Source of the DNA: CAYUYV01 sp050331455
GTDB lineage: Bacteria > Pseudomonadota > Alphaproteobacteria > JAJFIK01
Assembly (NCBI GenBank): GCA_050331455.1
Contig: JBHJGV010000080.1
Coordinates: 1-39,441, forward strand
Direction of reading: 5' to 3'
Length of the DNA stretch: 39,441 nt
Made by a program: the position numbers and the translations under genes. Numbering within the stretch: the stretch's first letter is position 1; every line of letters starts with the position of its first letter. The notes beneath the pieces were generated by a model. The model was not told the DNA's origin. It did no database searches and saw nothing but the letters and a program-made list of their open reading frames with translations. Below are positions 21,364 to 30,262 of this stretch, piece by piece.

Positions 21364-23619
21364 TCACGGCTTGCGCTTTTTTCCACCGGCCCATTTATGG
21401 ATGGTCTCATAAAGCGCTTCGGGCGTCATGGGCTTTGTGAGGAAATCGTTCATGCCCGCTTCCAGGCAGGTCGTGCGGTCTTCGGGCATGGCATTGGCCG
21501 TGAGCGCGATCACGGGCAATTCGGTAAAGCGCGGATCGGCGCGCAGGCCCCGGGTCGCTTCCAGACCATCCGTCCCCGGCATATGGATGTCCATGAGCAC
21601 GAGGTCCGGCCGATCAGAGTCCAGCGCCGGCAGAACATCCGCTCCGGTACAAACCCGGCGCACGCGGTGCCCGGCTTTTTTCAGAAGGGACTGGGCCAGG
21701 ATGGCGTTGATCTCGTTGTCCTCGGCCAGAAGAATGTCGAGCCCCCCGTCCTGGTCGGCGGTCACGTTCGGTGCGGGTGTCGGGGACGCGGGGTCCGGTT
21801 CGGGCCGCTGGGAGGATGAGGCCGATGCCGTTTGTGGGACCGGCACCGGGCTCCCGGTCTGCGGCAACGGGATGGCCTCGGCCCGCAGCGCCGCATGCAG
21901 ATGGGCCCGCCGGATGGGCCGCATCAGGTGGCCGTCGAAGCCATGCCGGGCAATGGAGGGCAGGAGATCGCGCTGCTCGATGGTCAAGACCCGGATGAAC
22001 CGGCTTTGAGCGCAGGCCGGAAGGCGGCGCAGGACCGACGGATCCACGCCGTCCATATCCGCAATGACGGCGGAGTATCCGCCGGCGACGGCCAGCTCCT
22101 CCGTTGCGGCCATATCGGCCAGTCCGGCCAGCCGGGCATGCCCCCCATCGAGCCGGATCTGTTCGGCGAGGGCCGATCCGCGCACGGGACAGGCGGAAAA
22201 GACCAAAACGTCGAATCCTTCGAGCGGTGCTTGCCGGTGCTCACCGCCGCCCCGATACGCCGGCACCGACCCGTCATCCGCGCGGTCGTCCCTGTCGGGC
22301 ATCAGGGCGGCTGTGAACCAGAATGTGCTGCCTTCGCCCGGCGTGCTGTCGACGCCGATTGTGCCGCCCATGGCCTCGACGATCCGTTTGGAGATGGCGA
22401 GGCCCAGGCCGGTGCCGCCGAATTTTCGCGCATGACTGGAGTCGGCCTGGGCGAACAGATCGAAAATCCGTGTCTGCGCATCTTTCTCGATGCCGATGCC
22501 CGTATCGGCGATCTCCACCCGAATTGCCCCCGCGGCGACCCCGAGGGTGACTTTGACGCCGCCCTGATCGGTGAACTTGACGGCGTTGCCGGTCAGATTG
22601 AGCAGGACCTGGCGGAACCGGGCCTCGTCGCCGATCATCACGCCAGGCAGAGCCGGGGACATCACCATGGCGAGACTGATCCCCTTGCCATGGGCCCGGG
22701 TCGCCAGGAGTTCGCACACCCCTTCAACCGTGGTCGCCGGATCGAAGGGGCCCTCCTCGAGTGCCATGGCCCCGGCCTCGATTTTGGAATAGTCCAGGAT
22801 GTCGTTGATCAGGGTCAGGAGAGCTTCGCCGCTTTCCTGGACGATCTGGGCATAGTGTCTCTGGGTCGGGGTCAGCGGCCCGCCGAGAAGCAGGCCCGTC
22901 ATGCCCAGAATACCGTTCATGGGGGTGCGGATTTCATGGCTCATGGTGGCCAGGAACAGGGATTTGGAGCGGCTGGCATCCTCGGCCATGTCCCGGGCCC
23001 GGGTCAGCGCGTCCTCGGCCTCTTTGCGGTCCGTGATATCCCGGCCCATGCTCTGGATTTCCAGGAGACGGCCTTCGCCGTCGCGCACGGGGAAATCCTC
23101 CCAGGCAAACCAGCGCCAGCCATCCACGGTCTTCAGGTGCTGGTCATAGCGCACCCGCAAGGGACCGGCGCCGCCCCCGCCCAGGGTGCCGAGCATGGAG
23201 CCGCCCTTGTCCGGATGAAGGGGCGGGTGGAAGGCCGAGCCAAGCACGGCGCTGCGCTCCACGCCGAAGGTGGCGCAGTATATGTCGTTGACGAAGGTGA
23301 GGCGGCCGTCGGGTGCTTTTCGCAGCAACACGTCACCATGGCCGTCCATCAACCCGCGATAGCGGGCTTCCGATTGCCGCAGATCCGCGTTGGTCCGGTT
23401 GAGCGAGGAAACCGCCTCGGCGAGGTCGGCCTTGGCGCGCCCGAGTTCCTCCGCCTGCTGTTCAAGCCTCTTGAGGCGCCGGCGCGTGCGCGTGATCGCC
23501 CAGGCGCCGGCGATGCCCGCCATCATGAGCAGAGCACCAAGGCTCCCCCAGATCAGGATCGGCGACCGGATCAGGGTTGACAAGAAAACGGCGGCGGCCG
23601 TCATCGCTGGCGGACCCAT
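21364..23619 (-). CDS. Hybrid sensor histidine kinase with PAS and two receiver-type domains
   Basis: 751 residues. Order: one N-terminal membrane helix (~20-42), a basic coiled coil (~46-85), a PAS domain (~83-200, ending GRDITDRKEAED), HisKA with phospho-acceptor His228 in SHEIRTPMNGILG, and HATPase_c with N box NLTGNAVKFT, G1 DTGIGI and G2 GGTGLGLAI. A degenerate receiver-like region follows (~468-580), lacking the acidic pair and the conserved Lys. After a Ser/Pro/Thr-rich linker comes a full receiver (~627-745) with Glu633/Asp634, phospho-acceptor Asp677 and Lys729. The layout is BarA/ArcB-like without an HPt domain, so a separate HPt protein is expected. The signal is unknown; there is essentially no periplasmic sensor domain, which points to intracellular PAS sensing. 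Confidence 0.93.
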   Translation of the reverse strand: MGPPAMTAAAVFLSTLIRSPILIWGSLGALLMMAGIAGAWAITRTRRRLKRLEQQAEELGRAKADLAEAVSSLNRTNADLRQSEARYRGLMDGHGDVLLRKAPDGRLTFVNDIYCATFGVERSAVLGSAFHPPLHPDKGGSMLGTLGGGGAGPLRVRYDQHLKTVDGWRWFAWEDFPVRDGEGRLLEIQSMGRDITDRKEAEDALTRARDMAEDASRSKSLFLATMSHEIRTPMNGILGMTGLLLGGPLTPTQRHYAQIVQESGEALLTLINDILDYSKIEAGAMALEEGPFDPATTVEGVCELLATRAHGKGISLAMVMSPALPGVMIGDEARFRQVLLNLTGNAVKFTDQGGVKVTLGVAAGAIRVEIADTGIGIEKDAQTRIFDLFAQADSSHARKFGGTGLGLAISKRIVEAMGGTIGVDSTPGEGSTFWFTAALMPDRDDRADDGSVPAYRGGGEHRQAPLEGFDVLVFSACPVRGSALAEQIRLDGGHARLAGLADMAATEELAVAGGYSAVIADMDGVDPSVLRRLPACAQSRFIRVLTIEQRDLLPSIARHGFDGHLMRPIRRAHLHAALRAEAIPLPQTGSPVPVPQTASASSSQRPEPDPASPTPAPNVTADQDGGLDILLAEDNEINAILAQSLLKKAGHRVRRVCTGADVLPALDSDRPDLVLMDIHMPGTDGLEATRGLRADPRFTELPVIALTANAMPEDRTTCLEAGMNDFLTKPMTPEALYETIHKWAGGKKRKP

Positions 23620-23758
23620 CGCGCGGCTTTTCCCTTCATGATCGGCACGGCGCTCGCGTGCGTGGCTGGTCTCGCGCCGGGAGGCTAAGCTCCGGCGCCT
23701 GAAGAATCATTACCGGGAGGGTAGACGGGCCGGCCCCGTTAAAAAAGAGGGCGGTCTT

Positions 23759-23773
23759 GTATCATTTTGATAC
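23759..23773. repeat. Short perfect inverted repeat after comM
   Basis: GTATCA-TTT-TGATAC, 7 bases past the comM stop and about 140 bases ahead of the kinase start. On the minus strand a run of six T follows 12 bases later, so it might act as a weak terminator for the comM operon; an operator for the kinase is the alternative. Confidence 0.4.
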
Positions 23774-23779
23774 GGACGA

Positions 23780-25321
23780 TCAGGAGGCCGCGGAGCGGGC
23801 GGCCTGATCGGACCGGACCGGCGCGCGCCGATAGCTCAGGGCCTCGGCGATGTGGATGCGCCCGACCCGGTCGCTGCCCGCGAGGTCGGCAATGGTGCGC
23901 GCCACCCTCAACACCCGGTGATAGCCCCGGGCTGTAAGATCCAGGCTGGCGGCGGCATCCGCCAGGAGGGCCTGACCGTCCGCATCCGGCGTGGCCACCG
24001 CTTCCAGGGCCTTTCCCTCAAGCACGCTGTTGAGCCGGGGCTGCCCGTCAGGGCCGCTGCGGGCCGACTGGTGCGCCCGGGCCGCCGCCACCCGGCCGGC
24101 GATGCTGTGCGACCCTTCGGACGCGGCCGGCAGGGCAAGGTCCGCCACCGTCACCGGAGGCACGTCAAGGGTGAGATCGATGCGGTCGAGCAAGGGACCC
24201 GACAGCCGGGCCTGATAATCGGCCGCGCAGCGCGGCGCCTTGGTGCAGGCCAGCTCCGCATTGCCCAGATGACCGCAGCGGCACGGGTTCATGGCTGCGA
24301 TAAGCTGGAAACGGGCCGGATAGCGGATATGGGCGTTGGCGCGTGCGACAACGACTTCGCCCGTCTCGATGGGTTGACGCAAGGAATCGAGCACCGGGCG
24401 GGAAAACTCCGGCAATTCGTCCAGGAACAGAACGCCCCGATGGGCCAGGGTGACTTCGCCGGGCTTGGCCTGGCGCCCGCCGCCCACCAGTGCCGCCATG
24501 CTGGCCGAATGATGGGGCGTGCGGAAGGGGCGTGTACGCCCGATCTTGCCCTCCGGCAGCAGCCCGGCAAGGGAGGCGATCAGGCTGACCTCAAGGGCCT
24601 CCTCCGCATCGAGGGGCGGCAGGATGCCCGGCAGGCGGGCCGCGATCATGCTCTTGCCGGACCCGGGCGGCCCGCACAGCAGCAGATTGTGCCCGCCGGC
24701 CGCGGCGATCTCGGCGGCACGCTTGGCGGTCTCCTGGCCCTTCACATCCGCAAAATCCGGGGCGTCGGGCTCGGGTCCCGCGGCCTGGGGCTCGGGCGGG
24801 GTCAGCACCTGGGTGCCCTTGAAATGGTTCACCAGCGCCAGAAGCGTCGGCGGGGCGAGCACCTTGATGCGCCCGGCCCAGGCCGCTTCCGGTCCGCACG
24901 TCTCAGGGCAGATCAGGTCTCGGTCGGCGGCCGAGGCAGCGAGGGCCGCCGGCAGGGCACCCGCGACCGGCAGGATCGATCCGTCGAGGGCCATTTCGCC
25001 GAGGGCAGTGTAACCGGCCAATTCATCCGTTGGCAGAACGCCCATGGCGCCGAGCAGGCCGAGGGCGATGGGCAGGTCGTAATGGCTGCCCTCCTTCGGC
25101 AGATCCGCGGGCGCCAGATTGACCGTGATGCGCTGGGGCGGCAGGCCGAGCCCCATGGCCGAAAGGGCCGAGCGCACCCGTTCCCGGCTTTCCGCCACGG
25201 CCTTGTCCGGCAGGCCCACGACCGCGAAGGCCGGCACGCCATTGGCCATGTGCACCTGCACATCCACATGGCGCGCCTCGACCCCGACAAAGGCCACCGT
25301 ATGGACGCGGGCCAGAGTCAT
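23780..25321 (-). CDS. comM: ComM/YifB family Mg-chelatase-like AAA+ ATPase
   Basis: 513 residues, the full family length. ComM is a hexameric helicase that promotes branch migration of incoming DNA during natural transformation. The N-terminal LonC-like domain (1-~175) has HMANGVPAFAVVGLPDKAVAESRERVRSA and PADLPKEGSHYDLPIA. The AAA+ core has Walker A GPPGSGKSM (~217-225), FRTPHHSASMAALVGGG, HRGVLFLDELPEF (Walker B), and NPCRCG...C zinc-type cysteines. The C-terminal Mg_chelatase_C domain ends in the SYRRAP motif. The ATG overlaps the gshB stop by 4 bases, so it is the last gene of the rsmI-to-comM operon. Its presence suggests natural competence, though family members also occur in non-competent bacteria. 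Confidence 0.95.
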   Translation of the reverse strand: MTLARVHTVAFVGVEARHVDVQVHMANGVPAFAVVGLPDKAVAESRERVRSALSAMGLGLPPQRITVNLAPADLPKEGSHYDLPIALGLLGAMGVLPTDELAGYTALGEMALDGSILPVAGALPAALAASAADRDLICPETCGPEAAWAGRIKVLAPPTLLALVNHFKGTQVLTPPEPQAAGPEPDAPDFADVKGQETAKRAAEIAAAGGHNLLLCGPPGSGKSMIAARLPGILPPLDAEEALEVSLIASLAGLLPEGKIGRTRPFRTPHHSASMAALVGGGRQAKPGEVTLAHRGVLFLDELPEFSRPVLDSLRQPIETGEVVVARANAHIRYPARFQLIAAMNPCRCGHLGNAELACTKAPRCAADYQARLSGPLLDRIDLTLDVPPVTVADLALPAASEGSHSIAGRVAAARAHQSARSGPDGQPRLNSVLEGKALEAVATPDADGQALLADAAASLDLTARGYHRVLRVARTIADLAGSDRVGRIHIAEALSYRRAPVRSDQAARSAAS

Positions 25322-26268
25322 GCGCCCGCCGAGACCTTCGCTTCGATGGCGTCCCAGATCTTCGCGGCAATATTGGTGCCGTCCATGCGTTCGATATGGC
25401 GCAGGCCCGTGGGCGAGGTGACGTTGATCTCGGTCATGTAATCGCCGATCACGTCGATCCCCACAAAGATCAGCCCCCGGTGGCGCAGCGCCGGACCGAT
25501 CCGGGCACAGATTTCCTGTTCCCGGGCGGTAAGCGTTGTCTGCTGGCCAGTGCCCCCGGCGTGGAAATTGGCTCGCACTTCGCCCTCGCCCGGCACCCGG
25601 TTGATCGCGCCCACGGGCTCCCCATCAACCAGGATGATGCGCTTGTCTCCCTGGCGCACGGCCGGCAGATAGGCCTGGGCGATGAGGGGGCTGCGGTCCA
25701 TGGCCATGAACATCTCGACGAGGGACCCCATGTTCTCGTCATCGGCGCGAAGACGGAAGACGCCCGCGCCGCCATTGCCGAACAGGGGCTTGACGATGAT
25801 GTCCTTATAGTCCGCCCGAAAACTTTTCAGGGCATCCTCGTTTCGGGTGATCAGGGTCGGCGGCATGAGGTCCGGAAACTGGGTGACGAACAGTTTTTCC
25901 GGGGCGTTTCGCACGCTGACGGGATCGTTGACCACGAGGGTGCCGGGGTGAATGTGCTCCAGCATGAATGTGGCCGTGATATAGGCCATGTCGAAGGGCG
26001 GGTCCTGGCGCATCAGCACCACATCGACCTGGGAAAGATCCGTCAGCTGCGGATCGCCGGCCGTGAAATGGTCGCCGGGCCGGTCGCGCAGCTCCAGGGG
26101 GATTAGGGGCGCGGTCACGGTGCGGCCATACAGGGCGAGGCGTTCGGGCGTGTAATAGAACAGGCGGTGCCCCCGGGCCTGGGCCTCGAGGCCCAGACGG
26201 AAGGTGGAATCGCCTTCGATCTCCAGGCTCTCAACCGGATCCATCTGAAGGGCGACGGTCAGGGACAT
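25318..26268 (-). CDS. gshB: Glutathione synthetase
   Basis: 316 residues from ATG 26268 (MSLTVALQMDP), with GGAG 9 bases upstream; an in-frame start at 26301 would add 11 residues. GshB ligates gamma-glutamylcysteine and glycine with ATP. The N-terminal domain has LRQDPPFDMAYI in its family form (LMRQDPPFD), VVNDPVSVRNAPEKLF and the ATP-grasp core IVKPLFGNGGAGVFR. These are followed by IAQAYLPAVRQGDKRIILVDGEPVGA and the metal site GIDVIGDYMTEINVTSPTG. It is located between sirB1 and comM on the minus strand, overlapping comM. It supplies the thiol used by the GST and MAPEG genes earlier in the window. Confidence 0.97.
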   Translation of the reverse strand: MSLTVALQMDPVESLEIEGDSTFRLGLEAQARGHRLFYYTPERLALYGRTVTAPLIPLELRDRPGDHFTAGDPQLTDLSQVDVVLMRQDPPFDMAYITATFMLEHIHPGTLVVNDPVSVRNAPEKLFVTQFPDLMPPTLITRNEDALKSFRADYKDIIVKPLFGNGGAGVFRLRADDENMGSLVEMFMAMDRSPLIAQAYLPAVRQGDKRIILVDGEPVGAINRVPGEGEVRANFHAGGTGQQTTLTAREQEICARIGPALRHRGLIFVGIDVIGDYMTEINVTSPTGLRHIERMDGTNIAAKIWDAIEAKVSAGA

Positions 26269-26331
26269 GGGCGTTGTCTCCGCGGGTCGGTGCGGCGCCA
26301 TCGATCGCCGGAAATCACCCGGGCCGCGCCG

Positions 26332-27165
26332 TCAGTTCAGCCGCCGTTTGACCGTGTCGAAGCTCGTCATGGCCTTGCGGCGAAAGGCATCATCCGGCGC
26401 ATAGTGCGCCGCGTTGTGAAGGGTGTCGAGGGCCAGCGCCAGATGCCCGGCCCGGGCGTTCAGCATGGCGAAGTCATAGAGGATCGGTGCATGGCGCGGT
26501 GCGATGACCACGAGCCGCTCCGCGATTTCGAGGGCCCGGGCGTGATCCTCGGCCTTGAGGGCCCGTTCCTTGATGTTGTTCAGCAGGCGAATGAGCACCG
26601 CCCGGTTCGACATCATGCCGAGATCCTGGGGCGTCACCTGGGCGCCCGCTCCCTTGACCCGCTGGAGATAGCCGTTCAGTTCATGCTCGGTCAGCAGGCG
26701 GCCGCTGTGGAAGGGGTCGAGGACGACGATGTGGTCGCCTTCGCCGACACAGACCAGGAAATGGCCAGGGAAATTGAGCCCCGACACCGGCCAGCCCGCA
26801 TGGCGCCCGGCATGCAGGTAAAGAATGCCAAGGGTCACGGGCAGGCCGCGGCGCCGGTCGATCACGGAGACAAGGTTGGCATTGTACGGATCGTCGAAGG
26901 TGAGCTGGTCCCCGTCATAGCCATAGGTCTCGGCCAGGACCATGGACAGGCGGCGGGCCTGTTCCGCCGGTTCATGGGCGTCCGCGGCCACATCGGCCAG
27001 ATCCCTGGCGATCGCGTCGGCATGGGCCCGGTATGGTTCAAGGTCGAGGTCTGGAAAGTCGAGCGCCCCCAGCAGGAGGGCGGCTTCGGTCAGGTCGATC
27101 TCCTGATCGCCCCGTCCCCCCTGTTCCCGCAGCACGTCGAACAGCTCGTTTCGCTGGACCAACAC
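26332..27165 (-). CDS. SirB1 family protein (transglutaminase-like fold with TPR)
   Basis: 277 residues. The SirB1 N-terminal domain carries DDPYNANLVSVIDRRRGLPVTLGILYLHAGR, then the region GLNFPGHFLVCV with the His-containing strand of the transglutaminase fold; the usual catalytic cysteine is not evident. The C-terminal third (from about 195) is a TPR-like helical repeat (RAVLIRLLNNIKERAL, ALEIAERLVVIAP, ALDTLHNAAHYAP). The biochemical role of SirB1 is not established. The start is a GTG at 27165, chosen as the only in-frame start near AGGTG; it remains somewhat uncertain. The gene sits between yraN and gshB. Confidence 0.85.
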   Translation of the reverse strand: MLVQRNELFDVLREQGGRGDQEIDLTEAALLLGALDFPDLDLEPYRAHADAIARDLADVAADAHEPAEQARRLSMVLAETYGYDGDQLTFDDPYNANLVSVIDRRRGLPVTLGILYLHAGRHAGWPVSGLNFPGHFLVCVGEGDHIVVLDPFHSGRLLTEHELNGYLQRVKGAGAQVTPQDLGMMSNRAVLIRLLNNIKERALKAEDHARALEIAERLVVIAPRHAPILYDFAMLNARAGHLALALDTLHNAAHYAPDDAFRRKAMTSFDTVKRRLN

Positions 27166-27277
27166 ATCACCTCATTCTCGAACGCACAGCGCCCCGTTCC
27201 ATGACGGTGCCGCCGATAGGGTGGACCCCGGGTGCCGGTTACATACCGACGGCACGGGTCGGGTCAACCACCGCCGC

Positions 27278-27682
27278 TCACACGCGGCCCCACGGATCGT
27301 CCACGATCAGATTGCGCCGGTGGACCGGCCAGCGACCGGGCACAATGGCGATGGCATCGAGGCGCTTGGCAGCGTCGCCCCAATGGGCGTGTTGGGCGAC
27401 CGCCGCGTAGGCGGCCCGGGAGAGGCGCCGGCAGACCGAGGGCGTCAGCGCCCCGAGGGCCTGCTCGAGCGTGGGCCGAGCCTTGACCTCGACAAACACG
27501 ATCAGCCGGCCGCGGCGGGCCACGAGATCGATCTCGCCCCGGGGCGTGACGAGCCGCCGAGCCAGGATCCGGTAGCCCTTGAGCATCAAAAAAAGCGCAG
27601 CGAAGGTTTCCGCCCCGTGTCCTCGGCGCCAGGCCGCAAGACCCCGGTCCCGGCGACGATGGGGGGCTGCGAACCGGCTCAT
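27278..27682 (-). CDS. yraN: YraN/UPF0102 family endonuclease-fold protein
   Basis: 134 residues with the restriction-endonuclease-like YraN core: GHGAETFAALFLMLKGYRILARR, then RGEIDLVARRGRLIVFVEVKAR, which contains the E-x(n)-D-x(n)-E-x-K catalytic arrangement (Glu near 32, Asp near 72, EVK at ~87-89). The N-terminus is arginine-rich (MSRFAAPHRRRDRGLAAWRR). The ATG overlaps the rsmI stop by 4 bases. The rsmI-yraN pairing next to an lpoA gene is seen widely in proteobacteria. The cellular function is unproven. Confidence 0.9.
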   Translation of the reverse strand: MSRFAAPHRRRDRGLAAWRRGHGAETFAALFLMLKGYRILARRLVTPRGEIDLVARRGRLIVFVEVKARPTLEQALGALTPSVCRRLSRAAYAAVAQHAHWGDAAKRLDAIAIVPGRWPVHRRNLIVDDPWGRV

Positions 27683-28719
27683 GGTCCCTCACCTGCGTCC
27701 CCGTCCCCGTCCTCGTCCCCGTCCTTGTCCAGCCCAGGACGAAGGGTGAGGGCGCGCTGATAGACCGTGCGCCGGGGCAGCCCAAGATCCGCAGTGACCG
27801 CCGCAACGGCGCCCTTCAAGGGCATTTCCCGAAGCGCGCTCTTGAGGGCGGCGTCGAGGGCCGCGTCATCGGGAAGACCCGCGGCCGTGTCCGCATCCGG
27901 CGGACCGACCAGCACCACGATTTCGCCCTTGGGCGGTGTCTCCACGACGGCACGGGCGAGATCCGGCAGGGAGCCACGGCGCACGTCTTCGAAGGTCTTG
28001 GTCAACTCCCGCGCCACGGCCGCGGGGCGCGGTCCGAGCACATCGGCCATGGCCTCAAGGGATGCGGCGAGGCGCGCGCCGGTCTCGAAAAAAACCAAGG
28101 TTGAGGGGATCGCGGCAAGGTCTTTGAGGGTGCTGCGCCGCGCGCCCGCCTTCACGGGCAGAAAACCGGCGAAGAAAAACCGGTCGGTGGGCAATCCGCC
28201 GACGGACAGGGCGGCCAGCGTGGCCGACGCGCCCGGAATGGGATGGACGGCATGGCCCGCAGCGACGGCCTCCGACACGAGCTTGTACCCGGGATCCGAA
28301 ATCAGCGGCGTGCCCGCATCGCTGACCAGGGCCACGACGGCCCCGCCGGCCAGGGCCTCCAGGATGCGGGGCCGCACCTTGGCCGCGTTGTGGTCATGAT
28401 ACGCCTGCAATGGACAGGCAATGCTGAAAAGAGACAGCAGGCGACCCGTGACCCGTGTATCCTCGCACACGATCAGATCAGCGGCTTCAAGCGTGTCGAG
28501 GGCCCGCAAGGTAATGTCGTCGGCATGGCCGATGGGCGTGGCCACGACATGCAGCCCGGGTGCCGGCGCCCGGCCCCTGGGAGCGCGCGCGGCAAGTTTA
28601 CTTCGCCAGGAGGCGCGGCTAGGGTCTGGCGTCGCCGGTGAGGGGGGCGATCCGTTCTCGACGGATCGGCTGCCACAGTCCGAAGCCTTGACCGGCATGC
28701 TTTTCTTGGATGACTGCAT
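27679..28719 (-). CDS. rsmI: 16S rRNA (cytidine-1402-2'-O)-methyltransferase
   Basis: 346 residues, longer than the usual ~285. RsmI methylates the ribose of C1402 in 16S rRNA using SAM. The core starts at about 54 with LHVVATPIGHADDITLRAL. It contains CEDTRVTGRLL, YHDHN, VALVSDAGTPLISDPGYKLV, HPIPGASATLAALSVGGLPTDRFFFAGFLP, VFFETGARL, ARELTKTFED and KGEIVVLVG. The ~53-residue N-terminal extension is low in family features; ATG at about codon 8 is another possible start. The C-terminal tail is a repetitive acidic run (DKDGDEDGDGDAGEGP), encoded by a 6-base GTCCCC/GTCCTC-type microrepeat at 27695-27725. It is the first gene of the minus-strand operon and divergent from lpoA, with 79 bases between starts. 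Confidence 0.95.
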   Translation of the reverse strand: MQSSKKSMPVKASDCGSRSVENGSPPSPATPDPSRASWRSKLAARAPRGRAPAPGLHVVATPIGHADDITLRALDTLEAADLIVCEDTRVTGRLLSLFSIACPLQAYHDHNAAKVRPRILEALAGGAVVALVSDAGTPLISDPGYKLVSEAVAAGHAVHPIPGASATLAALSVGGLPTDRFFFAGFLPVKAGARRSTLKDLAAIPSTLVFFETGARLAASLEAMADVLGPRPAAVARELTKTFEDVRRGSLPDLARAVVETPPKGEIVVLVGPPDADTAAGLPDDAALDAALKSALREMPLKGAVAAVTADLGLPRRTVYQRALTLRPGLDKDGDEDGDGDAGEGP

Positions 28720-28798
28720 TCAGGACGGCGATTTCCTTTGAGCCGAAGCAGGGTGGGAACCGAAACACCGCGAGTGCGGCGCACGGGAGGGGTGGAAC

Positions 28799-30262
28799 AT
28801 GACCGATGGATGTCACGGCACCGGGGCCGACCCGCGGACTTTGACCGATGGAGCGCCGGCTGGAAAGCGGCAAACGGGCCTTGGCGGCTCTGTTCGCCTT
28901 GCGGCCCTCGCCTTTCTTCTGGCAGGGCTTGCCGCCTGCGGCTCGACCCGCGGCGATCCCGATCCCTATGTTCCGCGTCAGCGCCCGGTGGCCGAAGGGC
29001 CGGCCCGCCTCGCCGCGCCCAGCGATCCTGGCTGGCAGGAGCAGCCGGGCTTCGTCCGTCCACGGCATATGAATGGACGCACGCCCATTCGCGTCGCGCT
29101 TTTGCTGCCCTTCGGCGCCGAGGATCCGAGCGTGCAGCGCGTCGCCGAAGCCCTCAAAAATGCAGCCCAGCTTGGCCTGTTCGAGGTCCAGAGCGAAGAT
29201 CTGTTGCTCCTGCCGAAGGACACGAAGGGCACGCCGTCCGGTGCCCTGGCCGCCGCCGAGGCCGCCATCAACGACGGCGCCGAATTGATCCTGGGGCCCC
29301 TCTTCGCATCGTCCGTGTCCGCTATTGCCGGAACGGCTCAGCGCCGGTCCGTTCCCATCGTGGCGTTTTCCTCAGACCGGACGGTCGCCGGCTCGGGAAT
29401 CCATCTGCTCAGCTTCCAGGTCGAGGAAGAGATCCGCCGCGTGGTGGCCTTCGCCGCCACACAGAGCATGACCGATTTCGCCGCCCTCGTCCCCGAAAAC
29501 GCCTATGGGGACCGGGTGGCCGCGGCCTTCCGCAACGACGTGTCGTCCATCAACGGCACGGTGCGCCACCTCGTCTCCTATCAGCCGTCAGCGGATGATT
29601 TCCGGGCGCCGGTCCGGCAGCTTGCGGAATATACGCGCCGCCGGGCCGCGCTGGAGGAACAGCGCCAGGCCCTCGCCTCCCGCCAGGATGCCGCCGCACG
29701 CCGGGCCCTGTCCCGTCTGAAGGAAGCGCAGACCTGGGGTCCCGTTTCGTTCCAGGCCGTGCTGCTGCCCGATGGCGGGGCGACTCTGCGGAGCCTCGCG
29801 CCGACCTTGCCTTATTATGACATCGATAACCGGTCCGTCCGCTTTCTCGGGACGGGCCTCTGGGACGACGCCAGTCTGTGGAAGGAGCAATCGCTCCAGG
29901 GCGGATGGTTCGCCGCCCCGCCGCCCGACGCCCGCAGCGGTTTCACCCAGCGCTTCCAGGCGACTTATGGCTATTCCCCGCCGCGCATCGCGAGCCTCGG
30001 CTATGACGCCGTCACCCTGGCCGCCGTGCTCGCGAGCGGCGATCCGGGTGAGCGGTTCACCGAGACGCGGTTGACCAATCGGGACGGCTTCATTGGCATC
30101 GACGGCATTTTCCGCTTCATCCCCCAGGGCGGAACGGAGCGGGGCCTTGCCATCTTGGAAATCCGTGACGGCGCTGTGACTGTGGTCGGGCCGGCGCCCC
30201 GGCGGTTTCCAGCCGATGAATTCGCTGCGGAGGATGAGTCCCTGTGGCGGCCCGGAACATGA
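28799..30262 (+). CDS. LpoA-like penicillin-binding-protein activator lipoprotein
   Basis: 487 residues. A lipoprotein signal (RLAALAFLLAGLAAC) ends at lipobox Cys47, after a ~30-residue N-region. From ~97 a periplasmic-binding-protein-like domain (type I, LpoA C-terminal type) follows: PIRVALLLPFG, ALKNAAQLGLFE, AAEAAINDGAELILGPLFASSVSAIA, VPIVAFSSDRTVAG, SFQVEEEIRRVVAFA and a RIASLGYDAVTLAA end. The N-terminal TPR domain of E. coli LpoA is absent, as in alphaproteobacterial homologues. LpoA acts in the periplasm to stimulate peptidoglycan synthases. GGGAGGGG lies 7 bases before the ATG. The neighbourhood with rsmI and yraN is the conserved one. The stop overlaps the next start (ATGA), coupling it to the haem protein. 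Confidence 0.85.
   Translation: MTDGCHGTGADPRTLTDGAPAGKRQTGLGGSVRLAALAFLLAGLAACGSTRGDPDPYVPRQRPVAEGPARLAAPSDPGWQEQPGFVRPRHMNGRTPIRVALLLPFGAEDPSVQRVAEALKNAAQLGLFEVQSEDLLLLPKDTKGTPSGALAAAEAAINDGAELILGPLFASSVSAIAGTAQRRSVPIVAFSSDRTVAGSGIHLLSFQVEEEIRRVVAFAATQSMTDFAALVPENAYGDRVAAAFRNDVSSINGTVRHLVSYQPSADDFRAPVRQLAEYTRRRAALEEQRQALASRQDAAARRALSRLKEAQTWGPVSFQAVLLPDGGATLRSLAPTLPYYDIDNRSVRFLGTGLWDDASLWKEQSLQGGWFAAPPPDARSGFTQRFQATYGYSPPRIASLGYDAVTLAAVLASGDPGERFTETRLTNRDGFIGIDGIFRFIPQGGTERGLAILEIRDGAVTVVGPAPRRFPADEFAAEDESLWRPGT

Noticed and set aside
23728..23742. ACGGG/CCCGT hairpin next to a run of A in the gap before comM
   Set aside because: The T run lies on the wrong side of the stem for termination in either direction.
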